From assembly GCF_022761035.1 (NCBI RefSeq), contig NZ_JAKWJP010000004.1:434001-498000 (forward strand): a DNA stretch of 64,000 nt, in the 5' to 3' direction. Below the pieces are notes generated by a model. The model searched no databases. It was not told the DNA's origin and saw only the letters and a program-made list of their open reading frames with translations. This DNA comes from Microbacterium sp. SS28. Lineage in GTDB: Bacteria; Actinomycetota; Actinomycetes; Actinomycetales; Microbacteriaceae. This document shows positions 38,189 through 46,979 of the stretch, in pieces. The translations under genes and the position numbers were made by a program. Position 1 is the stretch's first letter. Every line of letters begins with the position of its first letter.

Positions 38189-39430
38189 TCAGCTCGCGAG
38201 GCCGGCCACGACGGCCTCGACGGCGCGGAGGCCCGCGAGCACCTCGGCGAAGCTCGTCGAGAGGGGCGAGACCCCTATGCGCAGGCCCTCGGGGTCGCGA
38301 TAGTCGGGGATGACGTCCTGTTCCCACAGGCGGGCCGTCGCTTCGCGCATCGCGGGATGCGACAGCGTCACGTGCCCGCCGCGCAGCGCGGCATCGCGCG
38401 GAGAGGCGACCTCGACGCCGAGCGGCGCGAGCAGCTCGTCCGCGCAGCGCAGCGCGAAGTCCGTCAGCGCGACCGACTTCTCGCGGATCGCCTGGATGCC
38501 GGCATCCTCGATCATCGCCAGCGTGTCCTGCATCGCGAGCATCCCGAGCACGGGCGGTGTGCCCGACAGGAACCGCCGCATGCCCGCGGCCGGCCGGTAC
38601 TCGGGGCCCATCGCGAACACGTCGGCGGCGCCCATCCACCCCTGGACGGGCTGCGCGAGCGTCGCGTGATGGTGCTCCGCGACGTAGGCGAACGCGGGCG
38701 ACCCGGGTCCGCCGTTGAGGTACTTGTACGTGCATCCGACGGCGATGTCGAACTCCCACGCATCAGCCTCGACCGGCACCGAGCCCGCCGAGTGGCAGAG
38801 ATCCCACACGATGAGCGCGCCGGCGTCGTGGGCGATGCGGGTGAGGGATGCGGCATCCGTCAGATAACCCGACCGGTACGCGACGTGGCTCAGCAGCACG
38901 ACGGCGGTCTCGGGCCCGACGGCTGCCGCGAGGGCCGGCGCATCGACGCCGGCGCGCAGGTCGACGTCGATCCAGCGCACGCGCCCCCCGCGCTCGGCGG
39001 CGATGCCCTCGACGAGGTAGCGGTCGGTCGGGAAGTTGTCGCGGTCCACGACGATCTCGACGCGCGCCGGGTCGGCGGCCCGCTGCGCGTCGAACGCCGC
39101 CCGCAGCAGCTTGTAGAGCAGCACCGTCGTCGAGTCGCCGACGATCGTCTGTCCCGGCGCCGCGCCGATCGCTGCCCGGCCGATCGTGTCGCCGATCGCG
39201 AACGGCAGGTCCATCCAGGCTTCGTCCCAGCCGCGGATGAGCCGGCCGCCCCATTCGTCGCGCACGAACGAGGCGAGACGCTCGGCCGTCGCACGCGGCG
39301 GCCGCCCGAGCGAGTTGCCGTCGAAGTAGACGAGCGGGCCCTCCGCGCCGACGAACAGGTCGCGGCGGTCGCGCAGGGGATCGGCGGCGTCGAGTCGCGA
39401 GGCCTCGTCGTCGAGGGCCTCAGTGCTCAT
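38189..39430 (-). CDS. kynU: Kynureninase
   Basis: 413 aa, the standard length. A PLP fold-type I enzyme that cleaves kynurenine to anthranilate and alanine. Recognisable parts are VYFDGNSLGRPP at the N-terminus, GDSTTVLLYKLL, VWDLCHSAGS and the PLP-lysine segment GCTYKYLNGGPGSPAF. The ATG at 39430 lies 11 nt inside the 3' end of the amidohydrolase gene, showing tight coupling. It performs the last step of the three-gene tryptophan-to-anthranilate route here. Confidence 0.96.
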   Translation of the reverse strand: MSTEALDDEASRLDAADPLRDRRDLFVGAEGPLVYFDGNSLGRPPRATAERLASFVRDEWGGRLIRGWDEAWMDLPFAIGDTIGRAAIGAAPGQTIVGDSTTVLLYKLLRAAFDAQRAADPARVEIVVDRDNFPTDRYLVEGIAAERGGRVRWIDVDLRAGVDAPALAAAVGPETAVVLLSHVAYRSGYLTDAASLTRIAHDAGALIVWDLCHSAGSVPVEADAWEFDIAVGCTYKYLNGGPGSPAFAYVAEHHHATLAQPVQGWMGAADVFAMGPEYRPAAGMRRFLSGTPPVLGMLAMQDTLAMIEDAGIQAIREKSVALTDFALRCADELLAPLGVEVASPRDAALRGGHVTLSHPAMREATARLWEQDVIPDYRDPEGLRIGVSPLSTSFAEVLAGLRAVEAVVAGLAS

Positions 39431-40397
39431 CGCGCACGACCTCCTCGTCGGGCACGACGGTCGCGGCGCCGAGCCACGCGGGGATCTCGTCGAGCGTCGT
39501 CGGAGCCGTGCCGGGCACGAAGGTCGCGACGGCGTGTGTCTGCTCGACCACGGGCCAGGGGTCGGTGAGGGTCGCGATGAGCGCCGCGCCGCGGATCCCG
39601 GCGGCATCGAGCGCCGCGAGCTCGGCGACCTGGATGCCCACAGGCCGCTCGCCGTTGCCGAGATCCGTGCCGTAGAGCACGCGTCCGCCCGCCTGCGCGA
39701 AGGTCGCGAGGTTGATCGCGGCGCGCTCGCGGTCGACACCGTCGTGGATCGCGAGGGTCGAGATCCAGTGCTGCCGCAGCGCGACGGCCCGCGCGATCGA
39801 TGCGCCGTCGAGCCATTCGCTGAACGGCGTGTGGGCGAAGGCGTCGACGCCGGCGTCGAGCGCGAGCCGCGTCATCCCGTCGCCCTCGACGTGCGCGACG
39901 ACCGGCAGTGAGCGCTCGCGTGCGCACGAGACGACGGCGCGGAGCGTCGCGAGGTCGAGCACGGGGCCCGCCGCGGAGTTGAGGACGACTTTGATGACGG
40001 ATGCTCCGCACGAGGCCTGCTCGTCGACGACCGTCGCGACGCCCCCCGGCACGCCGGGGTGCGTCGAGGGGTCGGAGATCTCGCGGGTGATGCCGTCGGG
40101 GGCCCACGAGCGGTCCACGGGGTAGCCGCCCGGCGCCGTGAGGAACGCACCGGCGTACGAGACGCGCGGGAAGCCCTCGCGCGGCCGCCGGGCCAGGGCG
40201 ACGGGGTCCCCGCCGAGGTCGAGGGCCGCGGCGACCCCGTGCGCAGCGAGTCCCTGCTCCTCGATGAGGTGCAGGTGCACGTGGTGATCCGTGAAGGCGG
40301 GCAGCACGATGCCGTGCTCGCCGGTCAGCGCCCGGCGACCCGGGGCGGCGTGCGGCCCGAGCAGCTCGCGGATCGCGAAGGGGTCTGCGTGCGTCAT
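39420..40397 (-). CDS. Amidohydrolase in the kynurenine operon (candidate formylkynurenine formamidase)
   Basis: 325 aa. A metal-dependent TIM-barrel amidohydrolase with ligand set intact: His39 and His41 in DHHVHLH, Lys136 in SVIKVVLN, His169 in VVAHVEG, His189 in AFAHTP and Asp245 in LYGTDLG. It sits between tryptophan 2,3-dioxygenase and kynureninase, overlapping the latter by 11 nt. That pathway needs an N-formylkynurenine formamidase, and no KynB or alpha/beta-hydrolase formamidase is present in the window. The position makes this protein the best candidate for that deformylation. Family assignment is strong; the activity is inference. Confidence 0.88.
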   Translation of the reverse strand: MTHADPFAIRELLGPHAAPGRRALTGEHGIVLPAFTDHHVHLHLIEEQGLAAHGVAAALDLGGDPVALARRPREGFPRVSYAGAFLTAPGGYPVDRSWAPDGITREISDPSTHPGVPGGVATVVDEQASCGASVIKVVLNSAAGPVLDLATLRAVVSCARERSLPVVAHVEGDGMTRLALDAGVDAFAHTPFSEWLDGASIARAVALRQHWISTLAIHDGVDRERAAINLATFAQAGGRVLYGTDLGNGERPVGIQVAELAALDAAGIRGAALIATLTDPWPVVEQTHAVATFVPGTAPTTLDEIPAWLGAATVVPDEEVVRDEH

Positions 40398-40506
40398 CCG
40401 ATCTCAGTCCTCACTGCGCATTTCGATACGCGCCTGGCGGCGCTACTCGATGACCGGAAGCAGCGCGTGGCGGCGCCTGCCTTGTATGGGACTTCGACTG
40501 TGTTCG
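40398..40506. repeat. Inserted repeat element flanked by a duplicated 27-bp segment
   Basis: The last codons and stop of the dioxygenase gene (40505-40531) reappear at 40392-40418 with 23 of 27 bases conserved. Between them is TTCGATACGCGCCTGGCGGC (40422-40441) and further GC-rich sequence of a type common as dispersed palindromic elements in Microbacteriaceae. In the left copy the dioxygenase stop still overlaps the amidohydrolase ATG as ATGA. Confidence 0.6.
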
Positions 40507-41364
40507 TCACCCGATCTCCGTCCGCACGGCGAAGAGCTCGGGGAAGAAGGTGAGCTCGAGGGCGCGCTGCAGGAACGGCACGCCGCTCGAGCCGCCCGTG
40601 CCGGTCTTGAAGCCGATGATGCGCTCGACCGTCTTGAGGTGCCGGAACCGCCACAGCTGGAAGTTGTCCTCGAGGTCGACGAGCTCTTCGCACGTCTCGT
40701 AGGCCGACCAGTGGGCGCTCGGGTCCGCGTAGATCCCGGCGAAGATCGGCACGAGCTCGGGGACGAAGGTCCACGCCTTCGTGACATCGCGCTCGAGGAC
40801 GGTCGCGGGGATCGGATACCCCGATCGCGCGAGCAGCCGCAGGAACTCGTCGTAGAGGCTCGGCGCTTCGAGAGCCGCCCGCACGAGCGCGTGCGCGGAG
40901 GGGTCGGATTCGAAGACGCGCAGCATGCCGGCGTGCTTGTTGCCGAGTGTGAACTCGACGGCGCGGTACTGCGCGGACTGGAAGCCGCTCGCCTGGCCCA
41001 GCACCCCGCGGAACTGCGCGTACTCGGCGGGCGTCAGCGTCGCGAGCACCGACCACTGCTCGGTCAGAGTGCGCTGGATGTTCTTGACGCGCGCGATGCA
41101 CTTGAGCGCCGGCGCCAGCTCGTCGTCGCGCAGATGGTCACGCGCGGCCGACAGTTCGTGCAGCACGAGCTTGAGCCAGAGCTCCGTCGTCTGGTGCTGG
41201 ATGATGAACAGCAGCTCATCGTGGTGCTCGGGATCGCTCAGCGGCTTCTGCGCCGACAAGAGAGTCGAGAGGTCGAGGTAGCCGCCGTACGTCATGCGAT
41301 CGGCGAAGTCTGTGACGACCGATCCCTCGATGGCCCGGGTATTGCCTTGAACGCCGTCGCTCAC
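40507..41364 (-). CDS. kynA: Tryptophan 2,3-dioxygenase
   Basis: 285 aa, typical of the bacterial haem enzyme that opens the indole ring of tryptophan to N-formylkynurenine. Signatures are [32 protein letters not shown] and the proximal haem histidine in [13 protein letters not shown] followed by GTGGSSG. The GTG start is preceded by a TAGGCT -10 (41371-41376) at 6 nt, suggesting leaderless transcription. It is the first gene of the kynurenine operon; a repeat insertion now separates it from the amidohydrolase. Confidence 0.97.
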   Translation of the reverse strand: MSDGVQGNTRAIEGSVVTDFADRMTYGGYLDLSTLLSAQKPLSDPEHHDELLFIIQHQTTELWLKLVLHELSAARDHLRDDELAPALKCIARVKNIQRTLTEQWSVLATLTPAEYAQFRGVLGQASGFQSAQYRAVEFTLGNKHAGMLRVFESDPSAHALVRAALEAPSLYDEFLRLLARSGYPIPATVLERDVTKAWTFVPELVPIFAGIYADPSAHWSAYETCEELVDLEDNFQLWRFRHLKTVERIIGFKTGTGGSSGVPFLQRALELTFFPELFAVRTEIG

Positions 41365-41370
41365 GGCACC

Positions 41371-41376
41371 AGCCTA
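41371..41376 (-). promoter_or_regulatory. -10 element TAGGCT for leaderless kynA
   Basis: TAGGCT on the minus strand ends 6 nt before the GTG start, the same hexamer and spacing as at mdh. There is no Shine-Dalgarno sequence between them. Confidence 0.5.
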
Positions 41377-41440
41377 ATGAGCACGCCGCTTCGTCGCCGC
41401 CTCGCGGGCCCCGGGTGAGTCGGCGCCGCGTCGCGCGGGC

Positions 41441-41535
41441 GGAGGCGGCGCCGGGTCACCCCTTCGAGGCGGCTCGCCCGCGAGGGGGGTGAGCCGCGGT
41501 CGCCCGCGGCGAGGGGAGGCGGCGCCGGGTCACCC
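41441..41535. repeat. Direct repeat GGAGGCGGCGCCGGGTCACC, two copies 74 bp apart
   Basis: Copies at 41441-41461 and 41515-41535 are identical over 21 bp. Between them GCTCGCCCGCGAGGGGGGTGAGC-like palindromic sequence occurs. The block fills the 185-bp gap upstream of kynA. The 74-bp spacing equals that of the array at 4749-5095, but the sequences differ apart from GGGTGAG/CTCACCC words. Confidence 0.6.
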
Positions 41536-41549
41536 GTTCAGCCGCGGCC

Positions 41550-41810
41550 TCAGATGATCGCGAGCTCGCGGAGCTTCGACTCGACGTCGGCGTTCGAGGG
41601 CTCGACGTGGTGCGTCGCGTCCGGGTAGACGACGACGGGGATGTTCATGCGGCCCGAGATCTCGCGCGCGACGTCGGCGGCGTTCGGGTCGAGGAGCAGA
41701 TCGACGTACTGGTATGCAACGCCGAGCTCGTCGAGCTGCTTCTTCGTGCGACGGCAGTCGCCGCACCAGTCGGCGCCGAACATCGTGATGGTCGAAGAGG
41801 GGGAGGTCAT
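41550..41810 (-). CDS. Glutaredoxin/mycoredoxin-like protein
   Basis: 86 aa from an ATG preceded by GGAAGG. A thioredoxin-fold redoxin with active site WCGDC (Cys16, Cys19) right after the first strand, and the cis-proline region NIPVVVYP. Small size and the CxxC pattern match actinobacterial mycoredoxins, which reduce mixed disulfides with mycothiol. An upstream in-frame ATG would add 36 residues but has no homologous look and no ribosome binding site. Diverges from the glycosyltransferase gene. Confidence 0.9.
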   Translation of the reverse strand: MTSPSSTITMFGADWCGDCRRTKKQLDELGVAYQYVDLLLDPNAADVAREISGRMNIPVVVYPDATHHVEPSNADVESKLRELAII

Positions 41811-41944
41811 CCTTCCATCCTGACGCATGCCGGCTGGGCGATCGCCGGATGCCGCATCCTGCATCGCCGTCGTCGTCAGGGTGTGGGGGGAAAGGTGTGT
41901 GATCACCCTGCATTTCACGTCACGCTTCGCGCGTTCCCGACCTC

Positions 41945-43105
41945 ATGCGACGATGGTTCGCGGTGCAACTCTCGATCATCGTCCCGACGTACAACGAGGC
42001 TCCCAACGTGGGGGAGCTCGTGCGTCGCGTCGCGGCCGCGACCGAGGGCATCGACGCCGAGATCGTCTTCGTCGACGACAGCTCGGATGCGACTCCCGAC
42101 GAGGTCGTGCGGGTCGCGGCATCCGCTCCCCTCCCTGTCCGGCTGATCCATCGCGCGCGTCGCCGCGGGGGTCTGGGCGGCGCCGTCCTGGAAGGCCTCG
42201 AGGCCGCCGAGGCCGACGCGTGCCTCGTGATGGACGGCGATCTGCAGCATCCGCCCGAGGAGATCCCCGCGCTGTGGCAGAGATTCCGCCGCGGGGATGT
42301 CGATGTCGTCGTGGCATCGAGATATGTCGGAGGCGGCACGTCGGGCGGCCTCGCCGACCGCACGCGCGTCCTCGTGTCGAAGGCCTCGACAGGGCTCACG
42401 CGGGCCATGTTCCCGATCCGCCTCAAGGACGTCTCGGACCCCATGACGGGGTTCTTCCTCATCGATCGCCGCACGGTCGACACCGAGACCCTCACTCCGC
42501 GCGGCTTCAAGATCCTGCTCGAGATCCTCGCGCGCCGGAGTCTGCGGGTCGCCGAGGTGCCGTTCGACTTCGCGACGCGGCACGCGGGCGAGTCCAAGGC
42601 GTCCGTGCGCCAGGGCGTCCACTTCCTCACGCAGCTCACGGCGCTGCGCTTCGGCAAGATGTCGCTCTTCGCCGTGATCGGCGGCCTCGGAGCTCTCGTG
42701 AACCTCGCGATCATGTGGGGGCTCACGCACGCGGGCGTCGACTATCTCGTTGCGGCGATCATCGCGGCCGAGACGACCATCATCGGCAACTTCCTGCTGC
42801 AGGAGCGCTTCGTCTTCCAAGACATGACGGGGGCGGCATCCGGTGTGTGGTCGCGGTTCGCGAAGTCGTTCGCGTTCAACAACGCCGAAGCGCTCATCCG
42901 CATCCCGATCATCGCGCTCATGGTCGAGACGTGGCATTTCTCCGCCGTCGTCGCCGCCGCGATCACCCTCGTCTTCGCCTTCGTGCTGCGATTCGTCTTC
43001 CACTCGCTCGTCGTCTACGCGCCGCAGCGCGTCGGCGAGGTCAGCCCGGCGCGCCACTTCCTCGACGAGCTCGACGCGCAGGCGATGTCGCCCGGCGAGC
43101 TCTGA
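41945..43105 (+). CDS. GT2 glycosyltransferase (dolichol-phosphate-mannose-synthase-like) fused to GtrA domain
   Basis: 386 aa. Residues 8-235 form a DPM1-type GT2 domain (LSIIVPTYNEAPNVGE, FVDDSSDATPDE, MDGDLQHPPEEI with the metal-binding acidic motif, DPMTGFFLIDR). Residues 245-365 form a four-helix GtrA-like membrane domain (FAVIGGLGALVNLAIMWGL). Such fusions move a sugar from an NDP-sugar onto polyprenyl phosphate for use outside the membrane. The gene stands at the border of the surface-glycopolymer region and likely supplies a lipid-linked sugar. A GTG at 41963 is an alternative start. Confidence 0.92.
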   Translation: MRRWFAVQLSIIVPTYNEAPNVGELVRRVAAATEGIDAEIVFVDDSSDATPDEVVRVAASAPLPVRLIHRARRRGGLGGAVLEGLEAAEADACLVMDGDLQHPPEEIPALWQRFRRGDVDVVVASRYVGGGTSGGLADRTRVLVSKASTGLTRAMFPIRLKDVSDPMTGFFLIDRRTVDTETLTPRGFKILLEILARRSLRVAEVPFDFATRHAGESKASVRQGVHFLTQLTALRFGKMSLFAVIGGLGALVNLAIMWGLTHAGVDYLVAAIIAAETTIIGNFLLQERFVFQDMTGAASGVWSRFAKSFAFNNAEALIRIPIIALMVETWHFSAVVAAAITLVFAFVLRFVFHSLVVYAPQRVGEVSPARHFLDELDAQAMSPGEL

Positions 43106-43119
43106 CCGCCCGGGCGACC

Positions 43120-43593
43120 TCAGCCGCGGGTGACGGCGAAGCCGTCGGCCGACGAGTCCTCGCGCGGATGCGCCGTGCTCATGATCTCGAGCGCATGCCG
43201 CAGCGCCGTGCTCGAGGTGTGCACCGTGTACGGGAAGTAGACGACCTCGACGCCGACGGCGGCGAACTCCCGCTCGAGCCGCTCCCCCTTCTCGGTGCCG
43301 CGCCAGTCGTCGCCCTTGAAGAAGTGCGTGAAGTGGAGCGCGTTCCACGTCTCGAGCTTGTCGGGCACCGTCTCGACGTGGACATGGTCGACGTACGTGA
43401 TGCTCCGCACGATCTCGACGCGCTCGAGCACCGGGATGATCGGATCGACGCCCTTCACCTGCCGGAGCATCTCGTCGCTGACGACCCCCGCGATGAGGAA
43501 GTCGCAGTGCTCCTTGGCGTGTCGAAGGATGTTGAGGTGCCCGACGTGGAACAGGTCGAAGGCACCCGCGGCATAGCCGATGCGTACGGTCAT
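43120..43593 (-). CDS. Cytidylyltransferase-family protein (TagD/RfaE-like)
   Basis: 157 aa. The nucleotidyltransferase signature is AFDLFHVGHL with HVGH at 17-20; the second conserved motif near the C-terminus reads HTSSTALR. Relatives make CDP-glycerol, CDP-ethanolamine or ADP-heptose; which one cannot be settled here. A longer reading frame upstream lacks a convincing start. With the CDP-alcohol phosphatidyltransferase at 56260 it could form an activate-and-transfer pair for a polyol phosphate decoration, but that is inference. Confidence 0.88.
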   Translation of the reverse strand: MTVRIGYAAGAFDLFHVGHLNILRHAKEHCDFLIAGVVSDEMLRQVKGVDPIIPVLERVEIVRSITYVDHVHVETVPDKLETWNALHFTHFFKGDDWRGTEKGERLEREFAAVGVEVVYFPYTVHTSSTALRHALEIMSTAHPREDSSADGFAVTRG

Positions 43594-43690
43594 GATTCTC
43601 CCAAGTGAATCCCGAGGCGCCCCAGCACCCCGTCTGACGGTCAGATTTGTCTCCACCTCCGGCATCGGCGCACGGGATTCGGGTCCGTGC

Positions 43691-46600
43691 TCACGGTGTA
43701 ACCGAGGTGAAGCGGATGTCGTCGAACGACGTGGTCACGGGCGCGGTGGCGCTGCCCGACATGTATGCCCACAGCAGCATGGAGCCCGGCGATTGCAGCG
43801 CCGCGGTGCTGTCGGTCGCGGTCGCCTGCCACGTGACGGGCTCGGGTGTGTCCTTCGGCCAGAGCTTCGCCGACAGCGTCGTCACGCCGCCAGCGGTCGT
43901 GGCGCGCACCGCGACGCTGTACCAGGAGCCCGGCGTCGTGAACCGGAGGCTGAGGGGCGTTCGGCTGATGAGCGTCTCGACACCGCCGGTCCGGCGGATG
44001 AGATCGAGGTACGGCACGGTGCCGCTGACGTAGATCTTGAGGCGGTAGTCCGCCGTCGAACTGATGACGCGCGGCGCGATGACGGTGTACTGCGCGCCGG
44101 CCGCAGACGTGCGATCCCACGAGACGTTGAGCCGGATGTCGGAGGACAGGTTGCGCGTCGCGGCAGCCTCCACCTGGGCCGACGTGCCCGCCGCCGTGAG
44201 GCGCAACTCGCCGACTCCGCCCGCGACGGCGAAGCGCGACGCCGTCCCGGTCGCCGTCCAGGCGCCGCCGACATCGGCCGTGCCCCAGCCGTTCGCGACC
44301 GTGCGACCGAAGTCGTCTGCCACGAGAGCGGTGGGCGGCGGAGTGGCTGCGACGGTGACGCTGCGGGTGGTGGTGCCGGTCGCGCCTTTGTCGTCGGTGA
44401 CGGTGAGGGTGATCGTGTAGGTGCCGTCGGCGGTGTAGGTGCGGGTCGCGGTGGAGCCGGTGCCGGTGGTGCCGTCGCCGAAGTTCCAGGCCCAGCCGGT
44501 GACGGTGCCGTCGGGGTCGGTGGATCCGGCGCCGCTGACCGTGACGGTGCGCGCGCTGATCGTGGGCGTGCCGATCGCGGCGGTCGGGGGCTGGTTGACG
44601 GGTGCTGCGACGGTGACGCTGCGGGTGGTGGTGCCGGTCGCGCCTTTGTCGTCGGTGACGGTGAGGGTGATCGTGTAGGTGCCGTCGGCGGTGTAGGTGC
44701 GGGTCGCGGTGGAGCCGGTGCCGGTGGTGCCGTCGCCGAAGTTCCAGGCCCAGCCGGTGACGGTGCCGTCGGGGTCGGTGGATCCGGCGCCGCTGACCGT
44801 GACGGTGCGCGCGCTGATCGTGGGCGTGCCGATCGCGGCGGTCGGGGGCTGGTTGACGGGAGGCGGGGGAGTGCCGATTCCGCCGACCGCGAGGTAGGAG
44901 GGGAAGCTCGCCGTGACGTTCGCACCCGCGCTGCCCGACAGGTAGACGTAGGCTCCGACGCCGCCGGACGCCTGGAGCGCCGCCGTGCTGTCGGTCGAGG
45001 TGAGCGACCAGGCCGACGGCTCGGTGGCCCCCGTCCAGACCTTCGTCCGCAGCGTCGTCGGCGCCGTCCCGCTCAGCTCGAACCGCACTTTGATCGGCGC
45101 GCCGGCGACGACGCCGTTGCCGATCCGCTGCGTGCCCAGGATCGTCTCGGCGCCGTTCAGCACGCGCCGCAGAGTCACCACCGTGGCCGTCGAGGTGAGC
45201 TGGAGCGTCGCGCGGTAGTCGCTCGCGCCGAGGTCTCGGCCGACGAGCGACACGTAGAGGCCGGATCCGCCGGGCACGACCGAAGGTGACACCTCCGTCG
45301 TCACGGCCAGATCGGTCGACCGGAACACCGTCGCATCCACCGTGCGTCCCTGGCCCGGCGTCGTCGTGACGCGCGCATTCGCGCCGTCGACGGTGAACGA
45401 CGAGGCGTTGGTGCTCGGCACCCAGGCCTGCCCCGTGTCGGCCGTGCCCCATCCCGAAGCGGTCGTCCGGGTGAAGGTGTCGGACAGTCGCGGAACGGCC
45501 GCCGCCGTCCGCAGGGTGTAGGTGGGTGACGTGACGGTGTCGGGGCCGGCCTGCACGACGGCGCGCCATTCGTAGGTCGTGTCGGCCGCGAGGCTCGCCC
45601 ACCGCGCGGTCGCGGTCCCGCCCGTCGCGGGCACTGTCGCGATGGTCTGGAAGGGCGCCGGCTCGCGCGGGGTCAGCTCGAACGGCAGCGTGAACGAGGA
45701 GTTCGCATCAGTCTCGTACCGGTCGAGCTTGGGCGAGTAGGTGGTCGCGGTCATCGTGTTCGCGACCGGATCGAACGTGTAGTACCGCAGCCATCCGTCG
45801 CCGCCGTTGGCCCGATCCTGGTAGTCGGTCATGAGCTGATGCACGGGCTCGCCGCACGTGTTCGGGTCGGTGCGGGCGGCTTCGCCCTCGTCGCCGTTGT
45901 GCTCGTGGCCCGCAATCACGATCCGGATCTGGCAGTGCGTCGAGACGAAGTCGTTCCACAGCGACGCTTGCGACGTGCCGCCCGGGCGCTGGGTGCCCGT
46001 CCAGCGGCTGCCCGAGACGGTCAGGAAGCTGTGCGTGACCATGATGACCGTGCGATCCGGATACGCGTCGAGCACGCGATCCGCCCAGTCGAGGGCGTAG
46101 CCGGGGGCCTCCCACTCGAGGTTGAGCACGAGGAAGTCCGTGCCGCCTGCCGTGAAGAACGAGTAGCTGTCGAAGTTCTTGCGGTCGATCGGGTCGGGTC
46201 CGAACTGGCTCTGGCCGAGGTACCCGCCGTACCGCGTCGTGGCGGTGTTCCATCCCGCCTGGGCGTAGCGCGACACCGGGAAGTACGTGTCGTACGGACC
46301 GACGGCGCCCGTCGCGTTGTCGAAGTCGTGATTGCCCGCCACGACCGAGTTCGGCTCGTTGGCGGCATCCAGGATTCCGAGTGCCGCGGACGTGAGCCCC
46401 CACTGTGCGGGGTTCGTGTACTCGCTCACGAGGTCGCCGACGTGCATCGTGAACGCGACGCCGAGGCGGTCGCTGTTGTCGACGATCCACTGCGCCTGCT
46501 GGTTCATCGTCGCCTGGCGGTTGTTGTACGTGTAGTTCTGCGTATCGGGGAGCACGACGAGCGTGAACGGGTCCTCGTCGGTCTGTCCGGGGACCGTGAG

Positions 46601-46843
46601 CCCCTGCGGGCGGCCCTCGAACGACACCGTCGCGGCATCGCCGTCGGCGTCCGACACCGCGACAGACAGATCGACGGGGTCGGCGACCGTGGCCCCGTTC
46701 TGGGGCGCGACGAGCGAGACCACGGGCTGCGCGGCGATCGCCGGGCCTGGCAACGCGAACGAGAGACATCCGACGACGATTCCCCAAGTGATGACGATCG
46801 CCAGATCTCTTCCGCGCTGGGTTTTTCGGGTAGGTGTGCGCAT
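43691..46843 (-). CDS. Secreted metallophosphoesterase with two PKD domains and Fn3/LamG-like modules
   Basis: 1050 aa with a signal peptide (about 1-38, ending AIA). The phosphoesterase domain (about 85-350) has LPDTQNYTY, HVGDLVSEY, AGNHDFD, THSF and AGHEHN, a complete calcineurin-type metal set. Then follow a Fn3-like segment, a concanavalin-like beta domain (LSDTFTRTTASGWGTAD), two PKD domains at about 662-833 encoded by identical 257-bp DNA, and a second copy of the concanavalin-like domain (ADDFGRTVANGWGTAD). It is secreted and presumably binds and processes a surface or environmental phosphoester polymer. A good promoter and GGGGAG ribosome binding site precede it. Confidence 0.92.
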   Translation of the reverse strand: MRTPTRKTQRGRDLAIVITWGIVVGCLSFALPGPAIAAQPVVSLVAPQNGATVADPVDLSVAVSDADGDAATVSFEGRPQGLTVPGQTDEDPFTLVVLPDTQNYTYNNRQATMNQQAQWIVDNSDRLGVAFTMHVGDLVSEYTNPAQWGLTSAALGILDAANEPNSVVAGNHDFDNATGAVGPYDTYFPVSRYAQAGWNTATTRYGGYLGQSQFGPDPIDRKNFDSYSFFTAGGTDFLVLNLEWEAPGYALDWADRVLDAYPDRTVIMVTHSFLTVSGSRWTGTQRPGGTSQASLWNDFVSTHCQIRIVIAGHEHNGDEGEAARTDPNTCGEPVHQLMTDYQDRANGGDGWLRYYTFDPVANTMTATTYSPKLDRYETDANSSFTLPFELTPREPAPFQTIATVPATGGTATARWASLAADTTYEWRAVVQAGPDTVTSPTYTLRTAAAVPRLSDTFTRTTASGWGTADTGQAWVPSTNASSFTVDGANARVTTTPGQGRTVDATVFRSTDLAVTTEVSPSVVPGGSGLYVSLVGRDLGASDYRATLQLTSTATVVTLRRVLNGAETILGTQRIGNGVVAGAPIKVRFELSGTAPTTLRTKVWTGATEPSAWSLTSTDSTAALQASGGVGAYVYLSGSAGANVTASFPSYLAVGGIGTPPPPVNQPPTAAIGTPTISARTVTVSGAGSTDPDGTVTGWAWNFGDGTTGTGSTATRTYTADGTYTITLTVTDDKGATGTTTRSVTVAAPVNQPPTAAIGTPTISARTVTVSGAGSTDPDGTVTGWAWNFGDGTTGTGSTATRTYTADGTYTITLTVTDDKGATGTTTRSVTVAATPPPTALVADDFGRTVANGWGTADVGGAWTATGTASRFAVAGGVGELRLTAAGTSAQVEAAATRNLSSDIRLNVSWDRTSAAGAQYTVIAPRVISSTADYRLKIYVSGTVPYLDLIRRTGGVETLISRTPLSLRFTTPGSWYSVAVRATTAGGVTTLSAKLWPKDTPEPVTWQATATDSTAALQSPGSMLLWAYMSGSATAPVTTSFDDIRFTSVTP
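44346..44860 (-). repeat. Two identical tandem PKD-encoding units (258-bp period)
   Basis: 44346-44602 and 44604-44860 are the same base for base as far as I can read. Each codes for an 86-residue PKD domain with its PPTAAIGTPT linker. Identity at third positions marks a very recent duplication or ongoing gene conversion. Confidence 0.9.
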
Positions 46844-46872
46844 GGCAACTCCCCAGTCGCAAGATGCGGGCG

Positions 46873-46901
46873 ATTATCGCACCTTCGGAGGTGAGCGACA
46901 A
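46873..46901 (-). promoter_or_regulatory. Promoter of the metallophosphoesterase gene
   Basis: Minus-strand TTGTCG (46896-46901), 17 nt, GATAAT (46873-46878). The start would lie about 25 nt before the ATG, with GGGGAG as ribosome binding site. Confidence 0.65.
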
Positions 46902-46979
46902 GGAGCCCGGCGGAACACCGCCCCTCGAGACCGGTCCGCTGGCAGGATGGCCCCGGGATGCCGCGGGAGAGGCGGGACG

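Noticed and set aside
41811..41918. 36-residue N-terminal extension of the redoxin
   Set aside because: Family proteins begin at the first strand before WCGDC, and the inner ATG has a good ribosome binding site.
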